Shown: piece after piece, positions 13,502 to 24,058 of the stretch
Position numbering within the stretch: position 1 is the stretch's first letter
How the letters are laid out: the number at the start of each line of letters is the position of its first letter
Position numbers and translations under genes: made by a program
The notes under the pieces: model-generated
Seen by the model: only the letters and a program-made list of their open reading frames with translations
Told to the model about the DNA's origin: nothing
Database searches by the model: none
Source: Neckera pumila
Taxonomy: Eukaryota; Streptophyta; Bryopsida; Hypnales; Neckeraceae
Assembly (NCBI GenBank): GCA_963969595.1
Contig: OZ018408.1
Location: 14,071,823-14,135,822, forward strand
Reading direction: 5' to 3'
DNA length: 64,000 nt

Positions 13502-13541
13502 CTTGGGCACATGTAATGCATCTTGGGCACATGTAATGCAT
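13502..13541. repeat. 20-bp tandem duplication breaking copia pol
   Basis: CTTGGGCACATGTAATGCAT occurs twice head to tail (13,502-13,521 and 13,522-13,541). Twenty bases is not a multiple of three, so it shifts the frame between protease and integrase. The residues around it (DALHVP) are duplicated in two frames, which confirms the event. Confidence 0.9.
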
Positions 13542-14579
13542 CTTGAATGCGAATCTTCTTCATCACCCCCTTGACATTGACCTCCACCACAATGCATCCT
13601 ATGCCAATGGCCTCCACCATGCCATTGTCACCTAAATACACCTTGCGGTTGCTAATGGGTTGGTAGGTGAGAAAAGCTTGTCTCTGCGGTGTTATATGTT
13701 GCGTGGCCCCTGAATCAATAATCCATTTGAACATGTTGCGGTTATCATAGCCATCACTTGCCGCAAATGCAAAATCCTCCTCCACTTCAGTTACTGTTGC
13801 TTTGTTGACACTCTCCTTCTTAGACCTCCAACAATTCCTTGCAAGGTGGCCGGGTTGACCGCAATTGTAGCATGTGCGTATCTCTTTGCATGGTTGAGAG
13901 GCCTCTCCTTTCCCGTGTCGTGAGATAAGAGCTGCCCCTCCTTTGTTAGATTCATTCTCCTTCCTCTTGGATACCTCGTGCATCAATTTTGCCGTCACAT
14001 ACTCAAGGGTGAACTCCTTCATGGATCTTGTCTCCAAAGCCGTGATGAGATACTCAAAAGAAGTGGGTAAGCTCTCGAGAAGAGTCATGACAATGTCTCC
14101 ATCTGTCAAAGGTGCCTCCAAGCAAACAAGTTGGTCCGCCAATCTCTTGACCTTGTTGATGTGGTCAAGCATGTCTTCTCCCTCTTGTATCTTGCACGTG
14201 AAAAACTTGCGGCGAGTAAAGAGAATATTGGACAAACTCTTAGTCTCATGGATGTTGCAAAGCACCTTCCATGCTTCTGCCGGTCCCTTGCAAGATCAAA
14301 CGTGTGCAACTTGCCTATCTATAAGATTGCAAGCAATCATGGAGAAGGCCTTCTTCACCCTCCTCTCGTAAGACTTATTGGCCTTGGGATCAGTGTCGGA
14401 AGGAGGAGGCTCCTTGGAGTCCTCTACAATCTCCCACAAGTCCTTCTCCGCCAAGATCATCTCCATCTTGAACTTCCACAAGCCAAAGTTCTCTCCATTG
14501 AACTTGTCAATGATCCAAACACCCTCTCCCTCACTTGTGGCCATAGTGCCACGTCTCCCACTCTAATAAAGTTCTCAAC

Positions 14580-14990
14580 AACTCAAATCAGCCCCTCAAT
14601 GCCTTTCAAATCTTACAACCAATACGCAGGTGGTTGCAATTTCTCCAATGTGACTCCAAATGATCACAACAACTCAAATCACCCCCTCAATGGCTCTCAA
14701 ATCCCACAACGAACACTCACGTGGTTGCAATCTCTCCAATGTGACTCCAAATGATCACAACAACTCAAATCAGCCCTCAATGGCTCTCAAATCTCACAAC
14801 CAATACTCACGCGGTTGCAATCTCTCCAATGTGACTCCAAATGATCACAACAACTCAAATCAGTCCCTCAATGGCTCTCAAATCGTACAACCAACACTCA
14901 CGTGGTTGCAATCTCTCCAATGTGACTTCAAATGATCACAACAACTCAAATTAACCCTCAATGACTCTCAAATCTCACAACCAACATTCA
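14580..14990 (-). repeat. 91-bp tandem array in copia leader
   Basis: AACTCAAATCA starts at 14,580, 14,671, 14,762, 14,852 and 14,943, giving four full units of 90-91 bp and one partial. Each unit carries GGTTGCAATCTCTCCAATGT and CCAAATGATCACAAC. The array lies between the primer-binding site and the gag start, so in the RNA it would be a repeated leader. It contains no coding sequence on the element strand. Confidence 0.9.
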
Positions 14991-15156
14991 CAATAAAAAT
15001 AACACTTGATGCAAAAAAATACCTTTCCAAAGAATAAGATCTTGCTAAAACCCCCCCTCCGAAAACGACCTCCAACTCCACTTGCTCTCAACTTTAGCAG
15101 TGCGCCTCCAACACGCCTTTGCAAAGCAATCTCACCTCTAATAGCAACTCACATGA

Positions 15157-15170
15157 GTGGGCCCATAACC
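15157..15170 (-). other. Primer-binding site, internal tRNA-iMet type
   Basis: On the element strand the internal domain begins GGTTATGGGCCCAC directly after the 5' LTR. This is the complement of GTGGGCCCATAACC, the anticodon arm (with CAU) of plant initiator tRNA-Met. It is not the usual plant copia site TGGTATCAGAGC, which pairs with the tRNA 3' end. Priming from a cleaved half-tRNA-iMet is known for Drosophila copia; the match here is visible, the mechanism inferred. Confidence 0.8.
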
Positions 15171-15440
15171 TATTGTAAGAAGAACACAAAGGCTTTGTAT
15201 TCCAATGAAAAGAGGACACAAACAAGTACAAGGAAGAGGTGAAAGACCCAAGCAAGGGGTTGCCCTCTTATACTACTCTACTAACAAGTGCCATGACTAA
15301 TCTTATGGGTTATATCAATATAGAAGGCTGCCCCTCTCTAATATCACACTGTCCCTCTCTAATATCATGCTGTCCCTCTCTAATAACACCTTGGTTGGCT
15401 ACAAACAACTCCTAACTAGAGTCACTCTCTAACTTCAACA
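15171..15440 (-). repeat. 5' LTR of copia element
   Basis: 270 bp, beginning TGTTGAAG and ending TTCTTACAATA on the element strand, followed at once by the primer-binding site. It is the promoter-bearing LTR for the minus-strand transcript. It differs from the 3' LTR almost only by transitions. Confidence 0.92.
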
Positions 15441-15445
15441 ATACT

Positions 15446-17225
15446 TTGGATGTTGGCAACAACTAGAAGTTATTATATAATGAATGATGTGGTCTTTCCC
15501 AAAGCACTTCACATAAAGGCTCCCTCAACTATCGATTTTTTGCTTAAAAGTGTCTACTTGTTGGAGATTCAAGGAAAGGTCTACCAAATATGAAAAAACT
15601 TCTTCTAATGTTTTCTACAATTCTATCTTATCTAGATATTGTCTACCTTGATTGAGGATTGTAGTATGGAAAAACTTGGGAAATACAACCTAAGGAATTC
15701 CTTAGTGGGGATTCTTAAACGGGGAAGGTCAAATTATCTTTTGTCTTATGTCTAAGGTCACTTTTAAGGTAGAAAAGGCCTCCAATCTGATACTTAGGAG
15801 AATAAAGTCAAATTATTAGGCTTCATCAAATTGTCATATACCTGTGCATGTATCTGTAGCAATTTGCTTCGGACAAATAGTCACATATTCTTTCTTTCTC
15901 CAATATTCAAGTCAATATCATCAGGTCAAATTGTCCACACCACAATAAATTAATTTCTACAATTTTTCTTATAATTAATTTCCATCAAATCAACATAGTT
16001 TTCAATCTTAATTGTCTAACTGTTCCACACAATAACTATTCAAATTCACTTTTTCCACTATACTGCATATTGTATTTAAAGTCAATTTATTTGTAAATTT
16101 GAAATCACTTTATTATAAAAATATAATACTAATAAGTCACATGTGTCTATTAGTCTTCCTTAATGTTTTTTGGTTTTTTTTGGTATCATAATTCTAATTC
16201 AATTTGTATGTGAAGTTTTCAGACATAACATTACATTCAACCAATCTTTGGCAAATAATCAAACTCACAAAGAAGAATACCAATCACTGGCAAATTTTCA
16301 CACTTTTAAATAAACCAATCACTAGCTATTTGACTATCAAAGCCTTACAAATTAAAATAGCAGACAACTCTCAATGAAATAAATTGTCAAATAATTTGAT
16401 TAAGCCAATCTCCGGCTAATAATACATCATAGATGATTCAATACAATTCTACAAAAGTCTCACAAAGACAAATTATCTCAACAAACACTTAAACTGCCAA
16501 TTACTAGCTATTTGTCAAACTCACAATAAAAATGCCAATCACTGGCAAATACAAAGCACATACAAATTGGATAAATTGTCAAATTGAAGTTTCTAATGAT
16601 GAAGAACACAAGTACAAAATTTGACCATAGAGACAAGTAATCACTACAAGCTCAGAGAAAAATGAAAAACAAATAGACTTATACAACAAGTTCATGGTGA
16701 CTCTACAAATAATAAAATCTAATAATCACTGTCAATTTGTCTCTTCCAATCTCTTGACAAATTTCCCAAACTCCAAACCCTCACCACTTCTTGAAATTGT
16801 CTATTTGTCCTTTTCACATTGGAAAACTAATTGACTTAACTTAATACTCTAATTCCAATTAAAACTGTTTTGTCCTAGTCTATTTGTCTTCTACAAGACA
16901 ATTTGTCAAAGTTTCCAAAAATTAATGTCTACAAGGGTGTTGTTTTTTGAGCACAAGATGTCCCTCTATATTCAATCTTGTCCTAACAAAGTGGATGGTT
17001 GGAACATCCTAGCTGCAGTCATACCACTAAAGGAAGGTTTGATAGGGACACTGTTGGAAGCATCACTAAGTGTTGGATCATTCATTATGAGCACGTTGCC
17101 ACTAGGAAGCCTGATTGCAGACAACGTCTTCTCCATATTTTCTATGTTAAGTTATTGACATGCCTCATTTTTCTTGCTCCAAACAAATATGAAGTACAAG
17201 TGAAGATTTTTTTGCATCATTCTTG
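15446..17225. other. AT-rich spacer with a repeated CCAATCACTGGCAAAT motif
   Basis: No gene is supported. Between 16,241 and 16,550 a degenerate motif CCAATCACTGGC(A/T)AAT appears at 16,241, 16,280, 16,315, 16,405, 16,497 and 16,535. The rest is AT-rich with recurring AATTGTC words. Confidence 0.5.
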
Positions 17226-18910
17226 TTAAGGCTTGCAATGTACAAATATGTACCCTTTTAAGTGGAATCGACGGAATAGGTTTCTATTGTGGTTCTCCAT
17301 CCATAGATGTTGGTTTAGAATGGATGTTACCAACAAATAGTCCTCTATGCCATGTATATTGTCCTCTCCTTGCCTTCGAAATGGCGTTTGCCACCGTTCC
17401 CACCACTGATTTTGTCCATTGTTGGTTACAATAGATGCATGAATGAACAACATTGGCTCCATATTTCAATCTATACAAACATCTGATTGTCTTTATATCT
17501 GTTGACAAATGCCCTTGCACTTTGAAGTTTTCAATACCCTCAACATATAGTTTCTAGTCTCCATCTTGTCACTACAAGAGAATGGAGTGCTTTAAGTGAG
17601 TTTTTAAGTATAGTCTAAGACACAAGGTTTTAAGTAATGATCTTTAAAGCAATTTCCAGCAAAATTTTACTAGAAATACATGTACTCTTAGTAAAATGTT
17701 GCTAAAAATTGCCTTAAAGGTTATTACTTAAAACGTTATGTCTAGGACTATATTTAAAAATTCATTTAAAACACCCCATTTTCTTGTAGTGTGTGCTTTG
17801 ATTAGTGCAAGGAATTGCATTTATTGGATCACACGCTGAGCGACTTCATGTAATTCCTTGGCAACCTCAAAGCATGCAATAGGCCATATTTTAATTTCAG
17901 ATTGAACCAAAAAATACATGTCATCAATCTTTTGTATGCTAGTGTCTAAGGCACAATTCATAAGGATTAAAATAACCCTTTCAAACTTCCTGCCATGCAC
18001 AATCTCTGATTTGTCCATCTTCAGTACCAAAACCAATGGTTTGTTTCCAAATTTTGCACATCCGAACACAATGCAACGTTTCAGCATAATGCATGACATA
18101 TACTAGTCAATAAGAGCGTATAGCACAAAATCACCCTTTCATAGAACATTGTCAACATGAAGTACTCACCTTTGGTGGTGAAACCGTATAGCTTCACTAT
18201 AGTTCTCTGCACAACTTCAATGTCAACGAACAAAGAGTTCTTTGATGTCAAAATAACTCGTATTATCTCTGATTATTTTTTCCTTCCTTTGACACTAGTC
18301 ACTAGAACTTACGCCACAATCTCCAATGTATTGTCAATGTAGAAATAGTGACATACAAGATCCTTCAACTTTGATTTCAATTTTGTTTGCAACAAAGTGA
18401 CTTGATAAGCATATTGCATGTTGTGAGGATACAAACCTTGCACCTTAAACTACATGCATTGTGCACAGATTGAACTCATGGAGATGATTTCGAATACGGT
18501 ACAGATTGAACAACAAAACCAGGTGAATATATAAGTAGGTACCTTTTGCAGATTTGGTAGAAATGCTGGCTTCAACCGCTTATCAACAAGCTGAACTTGC
18601 CTTTTGATTGTCTTGTAGATCTTCAAATTTTGGCTATACGTGCTATTGCGGTGCCACTAGTCTTAGCTAGTTCAAAAAGACCATTGGATGCTTTTAGTTG
18701 CGCACCTAGTGAAATACTCACCATTTGTTCAATTTTCCTTTTAAATTTCAACAATGCCTTTTGTGCTTCCGTGAGTTCATGTTCCATTCGCATCAACTCT
18801 TGATCCGCAGCTTTTCATCCCTGTTGTAGGGCCATTAGAATATTATTGTTGTAATTTTCTTCATTCTTATCCAAGTCTTGTTCGAGACCCGCAAAGATCA
18901 CTATTGGATT
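17226..18910 (-). pseudogene. Decayed exons of an unrecognised spliced gene
   Basis: Several stretches on the minus strand look like real exons. 18,910-18,722 encodes a charged, coiled-coil-like segment (AADQELMRMEHELTEAQKAL) and ends at a good donor, ATG|GTGAGT. About 18,437-18,170 encodes LYPHNMQYAYQVTLLQTKLK and ends AAAG|GTGAGT. About 18,103-17,821 encodes SEIVHGRKFERVILILMN and ends ACFEVAKELHEVAQRVIQ. About 17,520-17,226 is less certain. In-frame TGA and TAA codons interrupt the first two, so this copy is dead. A CACTA MITE (17,570-17,791) sits between the last two pieces. The fragments at 24,059-24,788 may be upstream exons of the same gene. I do not recognise the family. Confidence 0.5.
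17570..17791. mobile_element. CACTA-type MITE, 222 bp
   Basis: Termini are CACTACAAGAGAATGGAGTG and its near inverse ending CTTGTAGTG. A 3-bp direct duplication TGT lies on each side (17,567-17,569 and 17,792-17,794). The interior is a long palindrome (AAGTAATGATCTTTAAAG paired with TAAAGGTTATTACTT), so a transcript would fold into a hairpin. It is the same family as 24,450-24,653. Confidence 0.85.
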
Positions 18911-18969
18911 CTTAGAAAACTACGTGAGTTAAAAGATAGAATCCATTCAATCCAAAATGGAGAAGTTTT

Positions 18970-19166
18970 ATATAATATGTAGGGCTACTCGTTAGGAAAA
19001 AAATCAGCCCTACCGAGGGTTGCCCCAAATTGACATGCCAAGCTATTTCAAGCTTGGATTGTCAATCTGAAAAAGTCCCTCGCTGAGCAGTCAGCTTGGT
19101 AGACTACTCGCCAAAACAGTCAGATTTTGTATTTTTTTTAGTTTTTTTAAAGTGATAATAATAATA

Positions 19167-19200
<34 letters not shown>

Positions 19201-19356
19201 TTTAACTCATAAAATAGATTCTTGCGCCATTGTCATTGCAGTTTCAACTGCGTGGAAATAGGAAAAAAATAATTTTTCAGCCCCCCAAAAAAAAATTTAG
19301 AGTATTTTGGATGGCTATGGAGCAGCCTCCTGGAGGCCTAAAATTTTCTCTAATGA
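18970..19356. mobile_element. Probable MITE of the CATTAG family (copy 1)
   Basis: The left end GTTAGGAAAAAAATCAGCCC near 18,992 and the right end GGCCTAAAATTTTCTCTAATG near 19,353 are inverted matches. They match the ends of units near 23,430-23,740, 48,886-49,180 and 52,360-52,645. An ATA/ATG microsatellite (19,154-19,197) lies inside. I could not fix a target duplication. Confidence 0.45.
19154..19197. repeat. (ATA)n microsatellite
   Basis: About 14 triplets of ATA with two ATG variants. Simple repeat. Confidence 0.85.
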
Positions 19357-20416
19357 TAGGATCCATGAAATGCTATATATTCTATTATATATAATTAAAA
19401 TATATAAAAATATTATGTAATAGGAATTTTTATTAATAAATTAGACTTCACAAATAGAGGTTGTATAAATTTTTTATAGTACAATGAGTATAGATGTGGA
19501 CAAAATATTTCATGTGTATGATAAAATGAACATAGTCAAGAAAATCTACAATGAAGGGCGGTTGACTAAAATTGCGCCACGGTACTTGTAGTGTATATAT
19601 CAAAAAAATTAAGTATAAATATAAGGCATTGACCACAAGTGGCAAAAATTGTCATAGTGCGCAAATAGGGAAGTTAACCTTAGTGGGTTCAACGAACTAA
19701 AAGTATACATTATGAGGATAGAGTTTATAGTCTATTTAACTTCATGCTTTAAAGCCATAAATATGAAACACACTTGTATTGAATGGAAAAGTTTTAGTAG
19801 GGATTTTGAAGTGATCAATGGTAAATTTGTTATTACCCTCTGAAGGCTAGAGGGTGTTTAGAAGAGGAAGAGTCCAAAAGCGGCCATTTTTGATGCATTG
19901 TCCAAAATTTAAAAACTAATTAGTTTTTAATTCCAACCATATAGAAGTGTATTAAACAAATAAAGAAATTTGTGGAAAAATTTCAGTCCATTTGACCACA
20001 TGGATTGAAAGATTATAACATTTGAAGTGAGAAAAAAAAACTTTTTTTTATTCTTGCGAAACAAGGTCAATAGACTTTGAATTCTCCTAGAGTGAAACTT
20101 TTGCTCTGCACCAAAATGAGGATTTTGGCCATTCATATATAATGATGTTAGGTTTATCTATAAAAATTTTCAGAAGCTAATATGGAGTTTAGTTTACTCT
20201 AAATCAACCTGCAATGTAAGGAGGTTAAGTACATTGGCATACACTACACTAAAATTGGTAAATAGTGTTGGCAACACTAATTGTCCCACCTAACACTAAT
20301 TGTGATTTGCAAGGTTAGTGTTGGATCATTATTTACCCATTCCAACACTATTTTAGCTCTATAGTAAAATTTGGTCATTTCAACTTTTTTACAAGAGTGC
20401 ATTTAGTATTAGCTAG

Positions 20417-20816
20417 GAAATAATCCCTGAAATGCTGAAATAATCCTTAAAATGCTGAAATAATCCCTAAATGCTGAAATAATCCCTAAAATGCTGAAAT
20501 AATCCTTAAAATGCTGAAGTAATCCCTAAAATGCTAAAGTAATCCCTCAAATGCTGAAGTAAACCCTAAAATGCTGAAGTAATCCCTAAAATGCTAAAAT
20601 AGACCATACAATGCTGGAAAAGACCATAAAATGCTGAAATAATCCCTGAAATGCTGAAATAGACCATAAAATGCTGAAATAGACCATAAAATGCTGGAAA
20701 GACCATAAAATGCTGAAATAGACCATACAATACTGGAGAAGACCATACAATGTTGGAAAAGACCATACAATGCTGAAATAATCCCTAAAATGCTGAAATA
20801 GACCATAAAATGCTAA
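20417..20816. repeat. 20-bp minisatellite inside the pogo element
   Basis: About 20 copies of a 20-bp unit, AATCCCTAAAATGCTGAAAT and variants with GACCATA in place of ATCCCTA. It lies between the left terminus and the transposase stop codon, so it would be 3' untranslated. Open frames across it are repeat artefacts. Confidence 0.9.
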
Positions 20817-20936
20817 AATTGGTCATAGTGTATGTATAAATTGCTAAATATAGCAAAAACCATAAATACAACATAAAAATCCTAGTTGTAGGCCAGAAAT
20901 TGGAGGAAACATATAGTAAAATATCTAATTTCAATT

Positions 20937-22385
20937 TCAATTGGGCAGCTCTTGCCCTTGGAAGTATTGCAAATGTTTTGCAATAATCTCTTGGAGATGT
21001 GGAAACAATTGCCTTGCACTCCAAGATCCATCAAGTCCTAATGCTAAGCCACAACGAATCATTGCTTTCCTAGCATAGGAGATGTTGTCAACATCCACCT
21101 CTCGATTGACATCTTCTACACTACCCGCAGCCAATTGTAGAAAAAATCGTTTGCCTGGATTTGTCAATTTTCCTGACCATTGTCCATCTGCTCGAGGTGC
21201 ATTTTGCCAAGTATTGAGTTGTATCAACTCAATTTTTTTGGCTTCCCACCGTTTTGTCCATGCATTCTTGATTTTAGCAATGAAGAAGGTATCTGCTGGT
21301 TGGCAAAGGTGAATAGAACATGGAGGTAGAAATTTAAAAATCGTATTTTTGGCAGCTAGGACAACAGCCAATGTAGGGGTCATAGTATGCCCGGTACAAT
21401 TATCAAGCCATATGATCTTCATCTGTCGATGAAGATCGGCTTGATATGCACGAGGTTCCAAGAAATACTCGGGTAAGATGGTTTGGTCCATCCAGCCTTT
21501 AGGACCTGATCTATACAAAACCCCAGGAATATTATCCATCAAACCTCGGATAGGGTAGCTTCTATTCTCATTTGAAAAAATGAGCATAGGGGCTTCTATT
21601 GTGGCACGCCGGCCCCCAGAAATCCGAACCACCATGGTCATGGATTCCCCACCGGAGACAACTTCGGCCTATTTCACAGTGGTATCTCCCCTAAATCCTA
21701 AGGTTCGGCCATTGTCAAGATTGATAACGAAATGCGTTTCATCCAGGTTTTCCATGAGGTTTTCATCAAATTCCCTGGATGAAAAGCCCCTTTGCAAGAC
21801 CCCCAAATGGTAGGCGGTCTGCATTTTGATTTGAAGCTCCTTTTCAGGGCTACAAGTCAAACGACCACATTGGGATAGTAAGACAATATGATTGTCCATA
21901 AACTAATTGATCCGATTTGTTGTAATTTTTTGGACCAACAAAATATCGTCTTTGGGATCAACAGAGTGGTTGGTGAAAATGGATCCAAGAGCTACGATAA
22001 TGGATAGGGTTAATTCACTAAGGAGGAATGCTGAGAATTTGACATGTGATTTGCAGAGGCCAAAATATTGCACCCACTTGCTCTTCTTTTTGCCCAAGCA
22101 ACTTCGGCTACACGAGAACGGAGTCACGGGGTATTCAATATTTTCTTTGAATTGGCCACGATGTTGCTACCATCGGCTGGCTTTGATTAGGTTGGCCAGG
22201 CGCTGCCCACGGAAATGTTCGGGAAATGCTTGGATGACGCGGGCATTGAGGCTGGGCAAGCCATGAACGCCGACGTCCTTTACCATCCAATTTATGACAG
22301 ATCGTTGGGTGGCCAGACTTGAAACTTGTTGAAGTCGCTGGGCAAGGGCGTCGGGAGGAATCTTTGCAAGCGGGGGCCGGTCCAT
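20937..22385 (-). pseudogene. pogo/Tigger-like DDE transposase with three in-frame TAG codons
   Basis: A single frame of 483 codons from ATG at 22,385 (MDRPPLAKIP) to TGA at 20,937-20,939. It matches the DDE_1 superfamily endonucleases (pogo/Tigger/CENP-B related). The three catalytic aspartates are visible: FVINLDNGRTLGF (near 21,730), IIWLDNCTGH (near 21,400) and PADTFFIAKIKNAW (near 21,285). It would have cut and joined the element ends. Three stops interrupt it, at 22,167-22,169, 21,903-21,905 and 21,669-21,671, all TAG. There are no frameshifts, so decay is recent or light. One stop follows Trp at codon level (TGG TAG); another sits where relatives usually have Tyr (family knowledge). 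Confidence 0.88.
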
Positions 22386-22960
22386 GGTGAAAATTCTAGA
22401 ATGAAGTAAAAATGCACTTATAAAAAAAAACGGCGACCAAATAAAATTTTTTTTTTTAGAGGAAACAGAGGACAAGAAGACAAATTCAACCGTGTCATTG
22501 AAAGTGCAATCAAGTACCTCAGTCAAAAGTTATGGACGTTGGAAGTTCAAATTGTAGCCTTGCGGGCGAGAATTTTGAAACCACGGGAGCGGCGGAAAAT
22601 GACGGACTATAACCCACCCCCACCCCCTTGAAAAATTCAGTGCGGCAGCAATTCGGCTCCAAGTCGGGACCTTCAAAATTAGATGGCAGCATTCGATCCG
22701 GTGAAGAAGCTGGAATTTGGCACACGCCCGATCCAGCAAGCACCCAACTCCGACGAGGAAGCTCCGACCCTACAACCACCACGAAGCTCGGAGCAGCAAG
22801 GTCCCGAAATTGTGGTCTTCGCAGGGAAGGGCCAGGTCGTGACAACAGAAGGCCAAAATTGGAGTTCCCCAGGTCAGATTTAGACGGCATGAATTGAATG
22901 CCCAACTCTATTTACAAATGAATTGAAAAATAGTGTTGGGGATAAAAAACAGTGAGCAAC
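22386..22960 (-). promoter_or_regulatory. GC-richer leader/promoter region of the pogo element
   Basis: Between the transposase start and the right terminus the base composition rises well above the surroundings. No frame across it has protein-like continuity in a consistent direction. The position suggests promoter and 5' untranslated sequence for the transposase. This is inference from position only. Confidence 0.4.
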
Positions 22961-23429
22961 ACTAATTATTACTCAACACTATTTACTAGTTTTAGTGTAG
23001 TTATAGTTTTTGATGATTTCTGCAATAAAGAAATTTTATATTTGAAATCTTAACAATATTAAATTAAAGACAAACATTTAGAATATGTGAGAAAATTTTC
23101 AGAGAACTTTGACTTCACATATTGCAAGATAATAGGGCTTGAAGTTAAAAGAAAATGTTTTTTCTTAAAGCCACTCCAATATAGCTAATAAAGCTTGATT
23201 CCTCTTTGTATGTGATTGGAAATTTAATTTTTTCTAACATTGTATGCCATATTTTATTAGTTACATACATGCCAAATCTCAAAAGTTGATGAGTAATTTT
23301 GCAAAAAATGCCCAAAAAATGTCCAAATTGCCCGAGATGCCAAAAAGTACAAGGGAATATAAATTTTGATTCAGGTACTCAATTTTAGAAAAAATATATC
23401 TTGACTAAGAAGATATGTGTTTCACTATA

Positions 23430-23740
23430 AAAAAATTTAGCCCTTGAAAGGGCCGCGAGTTTTTGATTTTCGGCACCCCTGCACTGCAATTACAGAAAAT
23501 AAAAATTATTAAAAAATACTACTAATAATTGAAAGAATATATTTTTTTAAATAAAAATAAAAATTTATTGAATTTTTTTTATTAATAAATTAATTTTTAA
23601 TTAAAATATTTTCATATGCTTACGTGGCGCTTATGTGGCACCAGTAGTGCTACATTAGCATGTTAGCAATTTCCTATCTAATTGCACCAAGAGGGTGCAA
23701 AACTTGAGGCCCTCTTCAGGGCTGAAATTTTTCCTAATGA
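23430..23740. mobile_element. Probable MITE of the CATTAG family (copy 2)
   Basis: The left end AAAAATTTAGCCCTTGAAAGGGCC and the right end AGGGCTGAAATTTTTCCTAATG are inverted matches of about 20 bp. It is nested in TTAA copy C. Non-coding and very AT-rich inside. Target duplication not resolved. Confidence 0.5.
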
Positions 23741-24058
23741 CATATTGTATCAAAATTTTGTGAACATCCAACCAAAATTGACTTCATAGGATCCTATCCA
23801 AGTTTTTAATTGTTCATTCAACAGACAATTGGTCTTTAGGGATTAAACAAACTATCTCTTAGTCAATTGGACATTTAAATTTTATAAATAAAATTGCCCC
23901 ACTTAAAAAGTTGTATGAATGAATTCACAAAAAACCATAGGATATTGGAAATATGACCCTTGTAGTTTTTTATGTAAAAAGACGGTCATCTTAAATACTA
24001 TGATTAAGGTAAATAGCCCCACATCAAATACCCTCTTAACTCAAGTGTAAATCTTAAA

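Larger units (their letters stand above)
10541..14544 (-). pseudogene. Copia gag-pol polyprotein, interrupted
   Basis: Reading starts at an ATG at 14,544 (MATSEGEGVWIIDKFNGENF, a typical plant copia gag start). In order it encodes a gag domain, a CCHC zinc knuckle (CYNCGQPGHLARNC, near 13,860), an aspartic protease with IDSGATQHI (near 13,715), an integrase zinc-binding and DDE region (LWHKRLGHLNVKS near 13,290, then HSDVCGPM), reverse transcriptase with the YVDDLII box (near 11,545) and RNase H (STTEVEYM near 10,890). Breaks are TGA at 14,296-14,298, TAG at 13,007-13,009, TGA at 11,987-11,989, TAG at 10,850-10,852, and a frameshift from a 20-bp duplication at 13,502-13,541. All four stops fit C-to-T or G-to-A changes of Arg, Trp or Gln codons. 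The reading frame is otherwise well preserved. Its product would have driven reverse transcription and integration. Confidence 0.95.
10290..15440 (-). mobile_element. Complete Ty1/copia LTR retrotransposon (mutated)
   Basis: This is a full-length element of 5,151 bp transcribed on the minus strand. Two 270-bp LTRs (10,290-10,559 and 15,171-15,440) are flanked by the direct duplication ATACT (10,285-10,289 and 15,441-15,445). Going inward from the 5' LTR come a primer-binding site, a leader with a 91-bp tandem array, then gag, protease, integrase, reverse transcriptase and RNase H in copia order, a polypurine tract and the 3' LTR. By hand count the LTRs differ at about 11 positions, 10 of them transitions (about 96% identity), so the insertion is moderately old. 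The polyprotein is interrupted by four stop codons and a 20-bp duplication, so this copy is not autonomous. Confidence 0.95.
20247..22997 (-). mobile_element. Complete pogo/Tigger-like DNA transposon, 2.75 kb
   Basis: Termini are inverted repeats of about 24 bp starting CACTAAAAYTRGTAAATAGT, bounded by TA at 20,245-20,246 and 22,998-22,999. This is the Tc1/mariner-pogo target. The element holds one transposase frame (minus strand) between a 20-bp minisatellite on the 3' side and a GC-richer leader on the 5' side. The paralogous relic at 25,440-26,275 lacks the insert: there CAATACACTTGTCATTTTTT runs straight through the site, which confirms the boundaries. Transposase stop codons show it is no longer autonomous. 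Confidence 0.9.
19860..23846. mobile_element. TTAA-type relic (copy C) split by a pogo element
   Basis: Sequence at about 19,960-20,244 (GATTGAAAGATTATAACATT, ACATTTGAAGTGAG) and 23,000-23,846 is colinear with 25,440-26,275. The right terminus GGTCTTTAGGGA-TTAA at 23,831-23,846 matches the TTAA family. The left terminus is too decayed to place. A pogo-like element (20,247-22,997) and a CATTAG-type MITE (about 23,430-23,740) are nested in it. Confidence 0.55.

Noticed and set aside
11055..14754. Many plus-strand frames of 60-207 residues across the copia body
   Set aside because: They are antisense shadows of the minus-strand polyprotein and carry none of its motifs.
20566..20806. Repetitive hydrophobic frames (GLFQHFMV-type)
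   Set aside because: They are translations of the 20-bp minisatellite in the pogo element.
20937..22385. Reassignment of TAG to a sense codon
   Set aside because: Other genes in the window show TGA and TAA stops as well as TAG at conserved positions, which fits ordinary decay. One element is not evidence for a code change.
22519..22905. 128-residue minus-strand frame upstream of the pogo transposase
   Set aside because: GC-richer leader DNA is open in several frames on both strands and has no conserved motif.
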